Positions 8,581 through 16,663 of a DNA stretch of 35,452 bases are shown piece by piece. Positions within the stretch are counted from its first letter, which is position 1. The number at the start of each line of letters is the position of its first letter. The DNA lies in contig NZ_AMZB01000075.1 of NCBI RefSeq assembly GCF_000313755.1, positions 1 through 35,452 on the forward strand, read 5' to 3'. A program made the translations under genes and the position numbers. Origin of the DNA: Pseudomonas nitroreducens TX1. GTDB taxonomy: Bacteria > Pseudomonadota > Gammaproteobacteria > Pseudomonadales > Pseudomonadaceae. The notes under the pieces were generated by a model. It was not told the origin of the DNA. It ran no database searches and was given only the letters and a program-made list of their open reading frames with translations.

Positions 8581-8602
8581 ACGCCCGGCATCTGCCGGGC
8601 GT
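8581..8602. terminator. Bidirectional rho-independent terminator
   Basis: ACGCCCGGCA and TGCCGGGCGT pair around a two-to-four-base loop, with AAAAAA to the left and TTTT to the right. It can end both the plus-strand flavin-reductase transcript and the minus-strand permease transcript, which converge here. Confidence 0.88.
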
Positions 8603-8621
8603 TTTCATTTCACTGCAACAC

Positions 8622-10106
8622 TTACTGCTGATGCAGCTTCCACGCATCCCCGTGGGGAGCGGTGCCCTTGTCATACGGGCGGAACAGGGTCATGTAGGCC
8701 AGGCCCAGGATGATCACGATAGCGCCCACCAGGACGATCCCGTAGTTCAGGTACCAGGGCGCGTCCGGTGTGCGCGGCCAGGACATGTTGACGATCGCCA
8801 GGACTCCATAGGTCAGCGCCAGGATGTTCACGATCCAGCCCCAGTTGCCCAGGGTGAAGGCGCCGCTGGGCTTCCAGCCACGTGCGCGGGCGAAGAGGGC
8901 GCCGCCGACGATCATCTGGAACGACAGGTAGATGCCGATGGCGGCGAAGCTCACCACCATGGCGATGGCATTCTGCAGGTAGAAGCCGGCGCAGACGATC
9001 ACGCTGGGGATTACGCCGCAGGCGATCAGCGCGGCCACCGGCACGTGGGTGTTGGGCGACAGGCGCTTGAGCAGGCCGCTGCCCATCACCATCTCGTCGC
9101 GCGCATAGGAGTACAGCAGGCGGCTGGCGGCGGCCTGCAGACTGAGCACGCAGGAGACGAACGAGACGATGATCACCGCCATCACCAGGCGCGCGCCGGT
9201 CACGCCGAAGGCGTTGTCGAGGATGGTGGTCATCGGGTCCTTGTCCGCGCCGGAGATCACCGCCTGCATGTCCGGTACCGCGAGGATCAGTGCCAGGGCG
9301 GCGAAGATGGCCGCGCCGCCGCCGATCCAGATGGTCATGCGCATGGCCTTGGGAATACGACGGCTGGGGTTCGGGGTTTCCTCGGCGACGTCACCGCAGG
9401 CCTCGAAGCCGTAGTAGAGGAACATCCCCGCCAGCGAGGCGGTGAGGAAGGCCGGCCAGTAGCTGCCGTCGATGCGGATGTCGAAGGTGTTGAACAGCAC
9501 CGAGAACGGCTGGTGGCGCTCGAAGATCAGCAGGTAGGTGCCGATCACCAGCGCGCCGAGCAGTTCACAGATGAAGCCGAACATCGCCACGCGGGCCAGC
9601 AGCTTGGTGCCCGAGAGGTTCAGCAGGGTGGCGATCACCGTCAGCGCCAGGGCAACGAAGGTGTTGGTCACCGGCGTGGACTCGAAGCCGAGCAGGGTGG
9701 CGATGTACGGGCCGGCGCCCAGGGCCACGGCGGCGATGGTTACGCACAGCGACACCGAGTAGATCCAGCCGACCATCCATGCCCAGCGCTTGCCCACCAG
9801 GCGTCGGGCCCAGGGGTACACGCCGCCGGAGATGGGGAATTGCGAGACCACTTCGCAGAAGATCAGGCACACCAGCAGCTGCCCGATGCCCACCAGCAGG
9901 TAGGACCAGAACATCGGCGGGCCGCCGGCGGCCAGGCACAGGCCGAACAGGGTGTACACGCCGACCACCGGCGAGAGGTAGGTGAAGCCCAGGGCGAAGT
10001 TCTGCCAGAGGGTCATGCTGCGTTCGAAATTGGAGGTGTAGCCCAGCGCGCGGAGCTGCTCCGCGTCGCGGTCCAGGGCAATGCCTGGCTGGATCGGACT
10101 GTTCAT
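8622..10106 (-). CDS. APC superfamily amino acid/amine permease
   Basis: This is an inner-membrane transporter of 494 residues with about 12 predicted membrane segments. The N-terminal hallmark NFALGFTYLSPVVGVY, followed by GGPPMFWSYLLV and SQFPISGGVYPWARR, matches the amino acid/choline transporter (ACT) branch of the APC superfamily, which includes GABA and choline carriers. LYYGFEACGDVAEETPNPSR around residues 230-250 is the conserved segment 6 and following loop. AGGAC precedes the ATG. It lies downstream of the aldehyde dehydrogenase on the same strand with a 117-base gap that contains a hairpin, so the two may be partly uncoupled. Import of an amine or amino acid that is later oxidised to an aldehyde fits the context (inference). 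Confidence 0.9.
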   Translation of the reverse strand: MNSPIQPGIALDRDAEQLRALGYTSNFERSMTLWQNFALGFTYLSPVVGVYTLFGLCLAAGGPPMFWSYLLVGIGQLLVCLIFCEVVSQFPISGGVYPWARRLVGKRWAWMVGWIYSVSLCVTIAAVALGAGPYIATLLGFESTPVTNTFVALALTVIATLLNLSGTKLLARVAMFGFICELLGALVIGTYLLIFERHQPFSVLFNTFDIRIDGSYWPAFLTASLAGMFLYYGFEACGDVAEETPNPSRRIPKAMRMTIWIGGGAAIFAALALILAVPDMQAVISGADKDPMTTILDNAFGVTGARLVMAVIIVSFVSCVLSLQAAASRLLYSYARDEMVMGSGLLKRLSPNTHVPVAALIACGVIPSVIVCAGFYLQNAIAMVVSFAAIGIYLSFQMIVGGALFARARGWKPSGAFTLGNWGWIVNILALTYGVLAIVNMSWPRTPDAPWYLNYGIVLVGAIVIILGLAYMTLFRPYDKGTAPHGDAWKLHQQ

Positions 10107-10170
10107 CGTGGTTGTCCTGTTTGAGGTTTTCGCGTCGGCAGTGCAACGGAAAGCGTTGTTGTTATTGTTC

Positions 10171-10194
10171 GGCGCGCGGATCGAGCCGCGCGCC
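10171..10194 (-). terminator. GC-rich hairpin between dehydrogenase and permease genes
   Basis: GGCGCGCGG (10171-10179) pairs with CCGCGCGCC (10186-10194) around a six-base loop. There is no U-run on the minus-strand side, so it is more likely an attenuating or stabilising hairpin than a full terminator. Confidence 0.4.
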
Positions 10195-10223
10195 GTCTTC
10201 CTTCAAACCTCAGGCCCTGGTCG

Positions 10224-11717
10224 TTACAGCTTGATCCAGGTGGCTTTGAGCTCGGTGTACTTGTCGAAGGCGTGGAGCGACTTGTCGCGACCGTTGCCCG
10301 ACTGCTTGAAGCCGCCGAAGGGCGCGGTCATGTCGCCGCCGTCGTACATGTTCACCCACACGCTGCCGGCGCGCAGGGCGCGGGCGGTGAGGTGGGCCTT
10401 GGAGATGTCGCGGGTCCAGACCGCCGCCGCCAGCCCGTACGGGGTGTCGTTGGCGATGCGAATGGCCTCCTCGGCGTCCTCGAACTCGATGACCGAGAGC
10501 ACCGGGCCAAAGATTTCCTCGCGGGCGATCTTCATGGCGTTGCTCACGCCGTCGAACAGGGTCGGCTCGACGTAGGTGCCGCCGGTTTCTTCCAGCACGC
10601 GCTTGCCGCCGGTGAGGATCGTCGCGCCTTCGTCCTGGCCGGCCTGGATGTAGCCCAGCACCTGCTCCAGCTGACGTCCATCGACCAGCGCGCCGACGTT
10701 GGTTTCCGGGTCCAGCGGGTGGCCGGCTTTCCAGCCTTTGAGCGCCTCGACAACGAGCGGCAGGAATTTCGCCTTGATCGACTTCTGCACCAGCAGGCGG
10801 GAGCCGGCGGTGCACACTTCGCCCTGGTTGAAGGCGATGGCGGCGGCCGCGGCTTCGGCGGCGGCCTGCAGGTCTGGCGCATCCTCGAACACGATGTTCG
10901 GGCTCTTGCCGCCAGCTTCCAGCCAGACGCGCTTCATGTTCGATTCGCCGGCGTAGACCATCAGTTGCTTAGCGATTTTAGTGGAGCCGGTGAAGACCAC
11001 GGTATCCACATCCATGTGCAGGGACAGGGCCTTGCCGACGGTGTGGCCGTAGCCTGGCAGCACGTTCAGCACGCCGGCCGGCAGGCCCGCGTCGATGGCC
11101 AGCTGGGCGATGCGGATGGCGGTCAGCGGCGAGCGCTCCGAGGGCTTCAAGATCACCGAGTTGCCGGTGGCCAGCGCCGGGCCGAGTTTCCAGGCGGCCA
11201 TCATCAGCGGGAAGTTCCACGGCACGATGGCGGCGACTACGCCCACCGGCTCGCGGGTGACCAGGCCGAGCTGGTCATGGGAGGTGGCGGCCACTTCGTC
11301 GTAGACCTTGTCGATGGCCTCGCCGCTCCAGCGCAGGGAATCGGCGGCGCCCGGCAGGTCGACGTTCAGCGAGTCGCCGATGGGCTTGCCCATGTCCAGG
11401 GTTTCCAGCAACGCCAGCTCCTCGGCGTGCTCTTCCAGCAGGGCGGCGAAGCGGATCATCACGGCCTTGCGGGTGGCTGGCGCTTCACGCGACCAGACGC
11501 CGGAATCGAAGGTGGCGCGGGCGCTCTGCACGGCGCGCTCGGCATCGGCGGCATCGCAGCTGGCCACCTTGGCCAACAGGCGCCCGTCCACCGGGCTGAT
11601 GCACTCGAAGGTCTCGCCAGAGGCGGAGGCCAGGTATTCGCCCTGGATGAAGGCGCGGCCCTCGATCTTCAGGGCCTTGGCGCGGGCTTCCCATTCGGCG
11701 CGGGTTGGCTGGCTCAT
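10224..11717 (-). CDS. puuC: NAD(P)-dependent aldehyde dehydrogenase, PuuC/KauB type
   Basis: This is a cytoplasmic aldehyde dehydrogenase of 497 residues, the usual length. It oxidises an aldehyde to the acid with NAD(P)+. The catalytic cysteine is C302 in FNQGEVCTAGS and the general-base glutamate is E267 in WLEAGGKSPN. The Rossmann motif FTGSTKIAK and the EEIFGPVLSV segment are present. The sequence reads throughout like Pseudomonas KauB and E. coli PuuC, which act on gamma-glutamyl-gamma-aminobutyraldehyde and on related amino- or guanidino-aldehydes. A GAGGAG site precedes the ATG. It faces a GntR regulator across a promoter region with palindromes. The exact substrate cannot be read from sequence; a different omega-amino-aldehyde is possible. 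Confidence 0.9.
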   Translation of the reverse strand: MSQPTRAEWEARAKALKIEGRAFIQGEYLASASGETFECISPVDGRLLAKVASCDAADAERAVQSARATFDSGVWSREAPATRKAVMIRFAALLEEHAEELALLETLDMGKPIGDSLNVDLPGAADSLRWSGEAIDKVYDEVAATSHDQLGLVTREPVGVVAAIVPWNFPLMMAAWKLGPALATGNSVILKPSERSPLTAIRIAQLAIDAGLPAGVLNVLPGYGHTVGKALSLHMDVDTVVFTGSTKIAKQLMVYAGESNMKRVWLEAGGKSPNIVFEDAPDLQAAAEAAAAAIAFNQGEVCTAGSRLLVQKSIKAKFLPLVVEALKGWKAGHPLDPETNVGALVDGRQLEQVLGYIQAGQDEGATILTGGKRVLEETGGTYVEPTLFDGVSNAMKIAREEIFGPVLSVIEFEDAEEAIRIANDTPYGLAAAVWTRDISKAHLTARALRAGSVWVNMYDGGDMTAPFGGFKQSGNGRDKSLHAFDKYTELKATWIKL

Positions 11718-11791
11718 GCGTATCGCTCCTCGTTGTTGCTGTTGTTGGCGGAGACGGCCTGCGGACCGTCGCTGGCAAATACATTTGAAAC

Positions 11792-11909
11792 CATATCTTA
11801 TGTTTTTGCGGTTGCCAATACAGGGCGGAAAATGAGCGTTTGAAAGGGGTTTTCGTGGTAAAAGGCCTTGCTGAAAGTCCTGAAAGCGATTTAAAAATAT
11901 GGAGACATA
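11792..11909. promoter_or_regulatory. Two CATA/TATG palindromes in the divergent promoter region
   Basis: CATA-TCT-TATG (11792-11802) and TATG-GAGA-CATA (11898-11909) lie between the aldehyde dehydrogenase and the GntR gene, about 106 bases apart. They are candidate regulator operators because they flank both starts; the spacing would allow looping. The stretch 11718-12003 holds no gene that I can support. Confidence 0.35.
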
Positions 11910-12003
11910 GTTTTGCGCGAAGCCTTAGCCGGGCTTGCCGGTAGACTTCGACAGCGCCCCGAACCGCACGCCAGAACAGGAATATTCCGCGCAGGAAGCG
12001 TCC

Positions 12004-12771
12004 TTGCTCCGCGCACTGCTGCCTATGAACGAATTCAGGAAAGTCCGCCCCGCCAGCTTCATGCGCCTGCGCCAGGAAGGGCGTACCGAGGAAGTCGCGC
12101 GCCGACTGGTGGAGATGGTCGACCTCGGCCTTTACGCCGAAGGTGAGCAACTGCCCAGCGAAAGCGAGCTGGCCATGCAGTTCGGCGTCGCCACCGTGAC
12201 CCTGCGCGATGCCTTGGCCGAGTTGCGTGAACGCGGCGTGATCGAGACCCGGCGCGGGCGCAACGGTGGCAGCTTCGTCTGCTCGCCGCAGCACACCTCC
12301 GAAGACGCCCTGCTGGGGCAGCTGCGCCAGATGAGTGCGTTGGAACTGCGCGACCTGGGCGACGAACACGTGGCCATCGCCGGTGCCGCCGCACGCCTGG
12401 CGGCGCAACGCTCCACCTCCGATGAGCAGGCGCGCATCGCTCAATACCTCGACGCCTTGGCAAGTGCCACCACGCGGCAGGAGCAGCGCCGTGCCGATGC
12501 GCGTTTCCACATAGAGATCGCCGTGGCGGCCCAGTCCGTGCGCCTCACTCACGCCGAGACGCGCCTGCAGGCGGAAATCGGCGAATGGCTGTGGCTGCCG
12601 GTGGAAGGCTTCCCCGGTGCCGCGGCCATCGAACAGGAGCATCGCGCCATTCTCGAAGCGATCTGCGCCGGCGACTCGAACCTGGCCGGCGCGCTGGCCG
12701 AGGCCCATGTCACCCGCGGCATCAAGCGGCTGATCAACCTGCGACTGAGCCTGCTCGCCGACGACGGCTGA
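12004..12771 (+). CDS. GntR family (FadR/FCD) transcriptional regulator
   Basis: This is a DNA-binding regulator of about 250 residues. The winged helix includes GEQLPSESELAMQFGVATVTLRDAL-type sequence (marker PSESELAMQFGV, then ERGVIETRRGRNGG) and is followed by a helical FCD domain with H and D/E ligand-like residues (RFHIEIAVAA, EHRAIL, AHVTRGI). The start is uncertain. TTG at 12004 has AGGAA six bases upstream and gives 255 residues; ATG at 12025 gives 248 residues but has no clear ribosome site; a TTG at 11935 is also open. The gene is divergent from the aldehyde dehydrogenase and upstream of the cache protein, so it probably controls both. It differs clearly from the GntR protein at the start of the window. 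Confidence 0.87.
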   Translation: MLRALLPMNEFRKVRPASFMRLRQEGRTEEVARRLVEMVDLGLYAEGEQLPSESELAMQFGVATVTLRDALAELRERGVIETRRGRNGGSFVCSPQHTSEDALLGQLRQMSALELRDLGDEHVAIAGAAARLAAQRSTSDEQARIAQYLDALASATTRQEQRRADARFHIEIAVAAQSVRLTHAETRLQAEIGEWLWLPVEGFPGAAAIEQEHRAILEAICAGDSNLAGALAEAHVTRGIKRLINLRLSLLADDG

Positions 12772-12879
12772 CTGGCACAGCGCTTGCTGCTTTCACGGCG
12801 CGCGATGGGGACGCGCAACAAACCGACTGAGCGGGCCTGCCTGGCCCGCGTGATAACAAGAACAGCGAGGCACGCGGTC

Positions 12880-13635
12880 ATGTCCAGCGAACACACCATG
12901 GATGAACTCCAACACTGCGCCCAGCGTATCGACGCTTCCATCCGTAACGTTTTCCAGCGTCTCGACGAGCTGGCGGATGAAGTCGTGGCGATCTGGCGCA
13001 CGCTGGCAGAGGAGGGCAAGCGCCCGTCCTCCAAGGACCTCGGCGCCCTGCGCCCGCGCATCCAGCATGACCTGACCGATGACGGTACGCGCCTGCATGG
13101 CACCGGCGTGGTGATCGAGCCGGGCGAGCTGACCGACCAGGAGATGTACCTGGAGTGGTGGTACCACGGCCGCGGCGACAAGGTCGTGCCCATGAGCCTG
13201 AACTTCAACCGGCGCAGCGAAAGCTTCTACAACTACCTCAACATGCCCTGGTTCTCCCGCCCGCGCGCGAGTGGCCAACCCTCGGTGGTCGGCCCCTTCG
13301 TCGATCTCTACGGCACCGACCTGTACATCCTCGCCTTCTCCGTGCCGATCCAGGTGGACGGCCGCTTCATCGGCGTAGCCGCCGCCGACATCGCCCTGCA
13401 CGAGTTCGAGGGCGTGCTGCTGGGCAGCCTGATGCAGATGGGCCATGAGGCCCTGGTGGTGAACGGTGAAGGGCGGGTCGTTGCTGCCAATACCGCCAAC
13501 TGGTTCACCGGCGATCTCGCCCGACGCACGCTGGCGCGCGATGCGCAGGGGCGCGAGCAGGAGCTGGCGGCGTCCTTCTCGCACTGGGCGGTCATCGAGC
13601 GACCGCTGAACCGTCGTCTCGCCGGCGCCGCCTGA
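12880..13635 (+). CDS. Soluble cache (PDC-like) sensor-domain protein
   Basis: This 251-residue protein has an N-terminal helical stretch (about 1-60) and a single dCache/PDC-like domain. The markers are EMYLEWWYHG, FYNYLNMPWFSRP, VVGPFVDLYGTDLYILAFSVP and FIGVAAADIAL. The same order of motifs occurs in the extracellular ligand domains of chemoreceptors and histidine kinases. Here there is no signal peptide, no membrane segment and no output domain, so it would bind its ligand in the cytoplasm. GAGG lies nine bases before the ATG at 12880. It follows the GntR gene by 108 bases on the same strand. A role as small-molecule sensor or adaptor for the amine pathway is inferred; an enzymatic role is not excluded. 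Confidence 0.75.
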   Translation: MSSEHTMDELQHCAQRIDASIRNVFQRLDELADEVVAIWRTLAEEGKRPSSKDLGALRPRIQHDLTDDGTRLHGTGVVIEPGELTDQEMYLEWWYHGRGDKVVPMSLNFNRRSESFYNYLNMPWFSRPRASGQPSVVGPFVDLYGTDLYILAFSVPIQVDGRFIGVAAADIALHEFEGVLLGSLMQMGHEALVVNGEGRVVAANTANWFTGDLARRTLARDAQGREQELAASFSHWAVIERPLNRRLAGAA

Positions 13636-13696
13636 GGCTGCCAAACGCTGCGTAAACGGCTAGGCTAGGGCGGTTCCCTCATCGACGGATACCGCC

Positions 13697-14368
13697 ATGA
13701 GCCAGTCGCTCGACACCCTCTCCGATTTCGAACCCTTGAGTGCAGTGGATGCCCGCGTTCTCGGGTGCCTGATCGAAAAACAGCTCACCACCCCCGAAGC
13801 CTACCCGCTGACCCTCAACGCCCTGGTCACCGCGTGCAACCAGAAGACCAGCCGGGACCCGGTGATGAACCTCACCCCCGGCCAGGTCGGCCAGTCCCTG
13901 CGCCACCTTGAGGGCCGCGAGATGACCCGCCTGGTCATGGGCAGCCGTGCCGATCGTTGGGAGCAGCGCCTGGACAAGGCGCTGGAGCTGGTCAAGCCGC
14001 AGGTCATCCTGCTGGGCCTGCTGTTCCTTCGCGGCCCGCAGACCCTCAACGAACTGCTCACCCGCAGCCAGCGCATGCACGACTTCGATGACACGGAAGA
14101 AGTCCGCCACCAGCTGGAACGCCTCGCCAGCCGTGGCATGGCCGTGCAGCTGGAACGCCTGAGCGGCCAGCGCGAAGACCGCTACATGCACCTGTTGGGC
14201 ACCGAGGAAGACCGCGAGGCAGCCATCGCCGCCAGCGGCAGCCGCTCCTCCAGCGAACGCAGCGATGGTGGTGGCCATGACGAAGGGCGTCTGGTTGAGT
14301 TGGAAGGCCGCATCGCGGCGCTCGAAGAACGCCTCGCGATGCTGGAGCTTGGGATCTCCCGAGATTGA
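13697..14368 (+). CDS. yceH: YceH family (DUF480) winged-helix protein
   Basis: This is a 223-residue conserved protein of the YceH/UPF0502 family. It has two winged-helix units: the first spans about 14-85 with the family hallmark [19 protein letters not shown] and [10 protein letters not shown], and the second about 95-165 with [18 protein letters not shown]. The C-terminal end (about 195-223) is a short coiled coil of repeated LE residues. The molecular role is not known; DNA or nucleic acid binding is suggested by fold. It has its own start after a 61-base gap and is probably an ordinary core gene unrelated to the amine locus. Confidence 0.93.
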   Translation: MSQSLDTLSDFEPLSAVDARVLGCLIEKQLTTPEAYPLTLNALVTACNQKTSRDPVMNLTPGQVGQSLRHLEGREMTRLVMGSRADRWEQRLDKALELVKPQVILLGLLFLRGPQTLNELLTRSQRMHDFDDTEEVRHQLERLASRGMAVQLERLSGQREDRYMHLLGTEEDREAAIAASGSRSSSERSDGGGHDEGRLVELEGRIAALEERLAMLELGISRD

Positions 14369-14389
14369 TTCGGAAGATTCTTCTGACGA

Positions 14390-14405
14390 GCCGACCAAGG
14401 TCGGC
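14390..14405 (+). terminator. Weak hairpin terminator after yceH
   Basis: GCCGACC (14390-14396) pairs with GGTCGGC (14399-14405), followed by CTTTC. The stem is good but the U-run is short, so termination may be partial. Confidence 0.5.
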
Positions 14406-14481
14406 CTTTCAGACCGCTAATCCCGCGATAATATTTGCCGTCGATAGTTACGCTTTCCCCCGCTTCGCCCCGGAGTACCCC

Positions 14482-14784
14482 ATGAGTCGCAAACCCTCCC
14501 AGGCCCAGCTGACCGCCGTGCTCAGCCAGCTCACGGAAACCGACTTCAAATCCATCGGCGACCTCACTGGTCCCCGCGAAGCCAACCTCTTCGCCATCCG
14601 CGAACTGTTCCGCCAAGGGCTCATCAAGGGCGTGCTGATCGACGACCCGCTGGGCCGCGCGGACGAAGACGGCCCGCTGCTGTGCAACGCCGAACGGCTT
14701 CGCCTGCGCAAGCCATGCGTGGAAGTGGTGACGGAAGAACTGGCCGAACCGCTGATGCCGCGGCTGGGATTCCTGACGCTCTAG
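14482..14784 (+). CDS. Hypothetical 100-residue protein
   Basis: I do not recognise a named family. The protein has 100 residues, no signal peptide and no membrane segment. The middle (about 30-60) looks like helix then strand, with PREANLFAIRELFRQGLIKGVLI, of which the part LFAIRELFRQGLIKG suggests a small helical domain. CGGAG six bases before the ATG and codon use like the neighbours support a real gene. It sits alone between the yceH hairpin and a strong terminator. A core Pseudomonas gene is likely because its G/C pattern matches the left part of the window rather than the patchwork that follows. Confidence 0.75.
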   Translation: MSRKPSQAQLTAVLSQLTETDFKSIGDLTGPREANLFAIRELFRQGLIKGVLIDDPLGRADEDGPLLCNAERLRLRKPCVEVVTEELAEPLMPRLGFLTL

Positions 14785-14806
14785 GCAAATCGCGGGCAAG
14801 AAAAAA

Positions 14807-14837
14807 GGCGCTGGGCTTGAGGCTCAGCGCCTTTTTT
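14807..14837 (+). terminator. Strong rho-independent terminator
   Basis: GGCGCTGGGC (14807-14816) pairs with GCTCAGCGCC (14822-14831), with one G-U pair, then TTTTTT. An A-run on the left side means that it could also act in the other direction. Confidence 0.9.
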
Positions 14838-14846
14838 CTTTGGATT

Positions 14847-14870
14847 TGGTGGAGCCGGGGGGATCCGACC
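14847..14870 (-). other. Eroded tmRNA/tRNA-like 3' end, possible attachment-site scar
   Basis: Read on the minus strand, this stretch ends in GGCTCCACCA, the acceptor end and CCA typical of Pseudomonas tmRNA, preceded by GGTCGGATCCCCCC, a degenerate T-arm. No complete tmRNA is present. Such 3' fragments remain where elements integrate into ssrA. It lies exactly where ordered core genes stop and the patchwork starts. The rest of 14871-15143 has no gene; 15045-15119 looks like a second, decayed tRNA read on the minus strand. Confidence 0.35.
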
Positions 14871-15143
14871 TAGATTTCAGGATCGGACCCTAGGCGCCTT
14901 GGGGATCAAGCCGGGACCGGGCCGAGGTCCGATGCTGTCTGGCTTTCTCAGTGCTTAAACATAGGAAGGATTCTGCGAGCGTCAAGGACGGTACAAGAAA
15001 AACCGTGGTTGAACGGCTGATTTTGGTTGGGTGGAATAGCTGCGCTATTGGGATTTGAACCAGTGAACTGACAGTAGGTTTCACAAGCGTTGCCTGACCA
15101 ATGCTCAGCGATCTGCTCCTAACAGCATTGCAGTACGGCCGGT

Positions 15144-15437
15144 CTACATAGGCAACCAGGCGGGACAGCGACGAATATCCATGAACAGTGGTTCGCTATA
15201 GGGCCGGTGCAGCCAGTGTTTCAGTGCCACCTGGTTGCCCCGGCGAAGCTTGCGGTCGTCAACCTTCCGAAAGTTTCGCGGCGGACCTTTGCGCCAACTG
15301 GAGAAACTGTCGCTGTGAAAGCGTGCCAGGCGCTGGCGAACGGCAACGGACTTCGGGTCCCAGTTGACCTCTTCGATGTCCCAGAGGGCATACACATAGT
15401 CGTACTGGCAGACTCGGCGACGGTAGGTGCGGGCCAT
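15144..15437 (-). CDS. Hypothetical 97-residue basic protein, phage-like
   Basis: The protein is 97 residues, rich in Arg, Trp and Tyr, with no signal peptide or membrane segment (MARTYRRRVCQYDYVYAL at the start, YHSDS-like RFHSDSFSSWRKGPPRNFRK in the middle). It reminds me of small basic proteins with the MARTYRRK start found in phages and islands, but I cannot name a family. CAGGAG lies about ten bases before the ATG, which supports expression. It is the first gene of the patchwork and has no operon partner. Confidence 0.6.
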   Translation of the reverse strand: MARTYRRRVCQYDYVYALWDIEEVNWDPKSVAVRQRLARFHSDSFSSWRKGPPRNFRKVDDRKLRRGNQVALKHWLHRPYSEPLFMDIRRCPAWLPM

Positions 15438-15749
15438 GTCATGACTCCTGACGGATTATCTGGCTGACATGGCGACCTCCTTGGCTGGGTGGTGAGAGTG
15501 CTCGGCTGGCAGATGTGTAGTGCCAGTATGCGTCGTGGTGGGTGTGAGGCGGGAAAGACTATTCATACCGGGCCAAATGCCAGGAGCCTGAGCGCGTAGT
15601 CTGCGTAGTCTGCGTAGTTGGCAGCACAGGACTTCCTCGCGCTACCTGACTTGCTGAGTGCACAAAGGCTTCCCGATTCAACGATGAGTCACCCGCGTAT
15701 AGCCCTGAGAAATCTCCAGCAGCGGATGCTTCAGTGGGGGTTGGTCTAA
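15438..15749. other. Intergenic stretch with short tandem repeat
   Basis: No gene is supported here. A 9-base unit CGTAGTCTG is repeated about 2.7 times at 15595-15618. The left end carries the promoter side of the minus-strand gene and the right end leads into the HTH gene. Confidence 0.6.
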
Positions 15750-16016
15750 ATGGACATTCTTGAGCGCAATCGCATTTTGAATGAGCTGCAGCAGCAGTTG
15801 GCTAGCGGCGAGATCACGATTGGAGGAGCAGTGCGACGCCTGCGCAAGGAAGTGACTGGCTTGCAGCAGGCCAGATTTGCACAGATGTGCAAACTGTCAT
15901 TGCGTGCCTTGCGACAGCTTGAACTGGATGAGAGCAACCCGACGGTTCAGACGTTGAACAGTGTGTTTAATCCCTTTGGCATGCAGGTCGGCATTGTGCC
16001 GAAGACTCCGCATTGA
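15750..16016 (+). CDS. Small XRE/HipB-like helix-turn-helix protein
   Basis: This is an 88-residue protein. An N-terminal helix (about 1-22) is followed by an XRE-like helix-turn-helix around 28-62 (RLRKEVTGLQQARFAQMC, SLRALRQLELDESNPT). The tail TLNSVFNPFGMQVGIVP resembles the strand-forming end of HipB-type regulators. The ribosome site is weak (GGGGG about ten bases upstream). No toxin gene such as hipA is next to it; instead a truncated phosphatase gene follows after 48 bases. It may be a surviving regulator of a lost module. Confidence 0.7.
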   Translation: MDILERNRILNELQQQLASGEITIGGAVRRLRKEVTGLQQARFAQMCKLSLRALRQLELDESNPTVQTLNSVFNPFGMQVGIVPKTPH

Positions 16017-16064
16017 GCGGCTGCATGCTGGTTCTTGAGGCTGGATGAGCGCTGGAGAAAGCAA

Positions 16065-16418
16065 ATGGATTATTCATCGGTGCTCTCCGGGGTCATCCAG
16101 GCGGTCACTAGGGCTGGCGAGCTTCTAGTCGCAGAGTGGCAGCGTCCTGAGGGACCTCGTGGTGCAGGTGATAAAGCGGATGTTGATGTAGAAATCGAGG
16201 CTCTATTGCGGCCTTGCCTGCTTGACCTATTGGATGGGGATTTCTGGGGCGAGGAAACAGGATATTCGCTGACCGGTGCCCCGTTCTGCTGGGTGGTCGA
16301 TCCTAACGATGGGACTGCTGACTTTTTGAAGGGGTTCAAGGGCTCTGCCATTTCGGTAGGACTACTTGAAAATGCTCAGCCTGTTCTCGGTGTGGTGTAT
16401 GCGCCTGTGCTAGAAGGG
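16065..16418 (+). pseudogene. Truncated inositol-monophosphatase-family gene (CysQ-like)
   Basis: The first 118 or so residues match the N-terminal half of the inositol monophosphatase / 3'(2'),5'-bisphosphate nucleotidase family. Visible motifs are WGEET (E63, E64) and WVVDPNDGTADFLKG (metal-binding D79, D82). After LGVVYAPVLEG the match ends abruptly and the frame runs on into unrelated sequence to a stop at 16500-16502. The second half of the enzyme, with its WD motif, is missing. GGAG seven bases before the ATG at 16065 supports this start. The break point coincides with the 3' break of a gene on the other strand, so a rearrangement joined two partial genes here. Confidence 0.8.
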
Positions 16419-16605
16419 TGCCCAACGCCGACACCGCCTGGCTTTCATCACTGGCACGGCCCAAGTGGCAATTGCCGGCGGCAACCGCGAGATCCGCCGT
16501 GATCAGGCGGTCCTCCAGTTCACTAGTGATGCAGTTGTCGTGGGGTTCGGCCTGCACTGTGACGGCGACGAGAACAGCCGTCGCAGTTAAAAGTTGCTTG
16601 ATCAT
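16419..16605 (-). pseudogene. 5' part of a secreted-protein gene, truncated at a rearrangement
   Basis: A clear signal peptide (MIKQLLTATAVLVAVTVQA) is followed by about 43 residues of unknown family (EPHDNCITSELEDRLITADL at the mature start). The open frame continues to 16336 only by reading the antisense of the phosphatase remnant, so the real 3' part is lost. GAGG lies eight bases before the ATG and a near-consensus promoter lies upstream, so the fragment may still be transcribed and translated. Confidence 0.65.
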
Positions 16606-16663
16606 GGGGTGACCTCAAAGGGGGCGGCTATCTTTAGGTTCTATTACAGAACCATGCGGCGAG

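Noticed and set aside
8631-10124. Open plus-strand frame of about 497 codons antisense to the APC permease
   Set aside because: It has no family motifs, a His/Gln/Gly/Asp-biased composition and no ribosome site; the minus strand is a clear 12-segment permease.
10272-11843. Open plus-strand frame of about 523 codons antisense to the aldehyde dehydrogenase
   Set aside because: Same GC artefact; the catalytic Cys and Glu of the dehydrogenase are on the minus strand.
12059-12463. Arg-rich minus-strand frame within the GntR gene
   Set aside because: It is antisense to the winged helix and FCD domain and has an Arg/Ala/Pro composition typical of GC shadow frames.
15045-15119. tRNA gene on the minus strand
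   Set aside because: The T-loop and a His-like anticodon loop can be placed, but the stems do not pair, so it is at best a relic.
15595-15618. Short tandem repeat considered as CRISPR-like
   Set aside because: The unit is nine bases without spacers and there are no cas genes. No CRISPR array was seen anywhere in the window.
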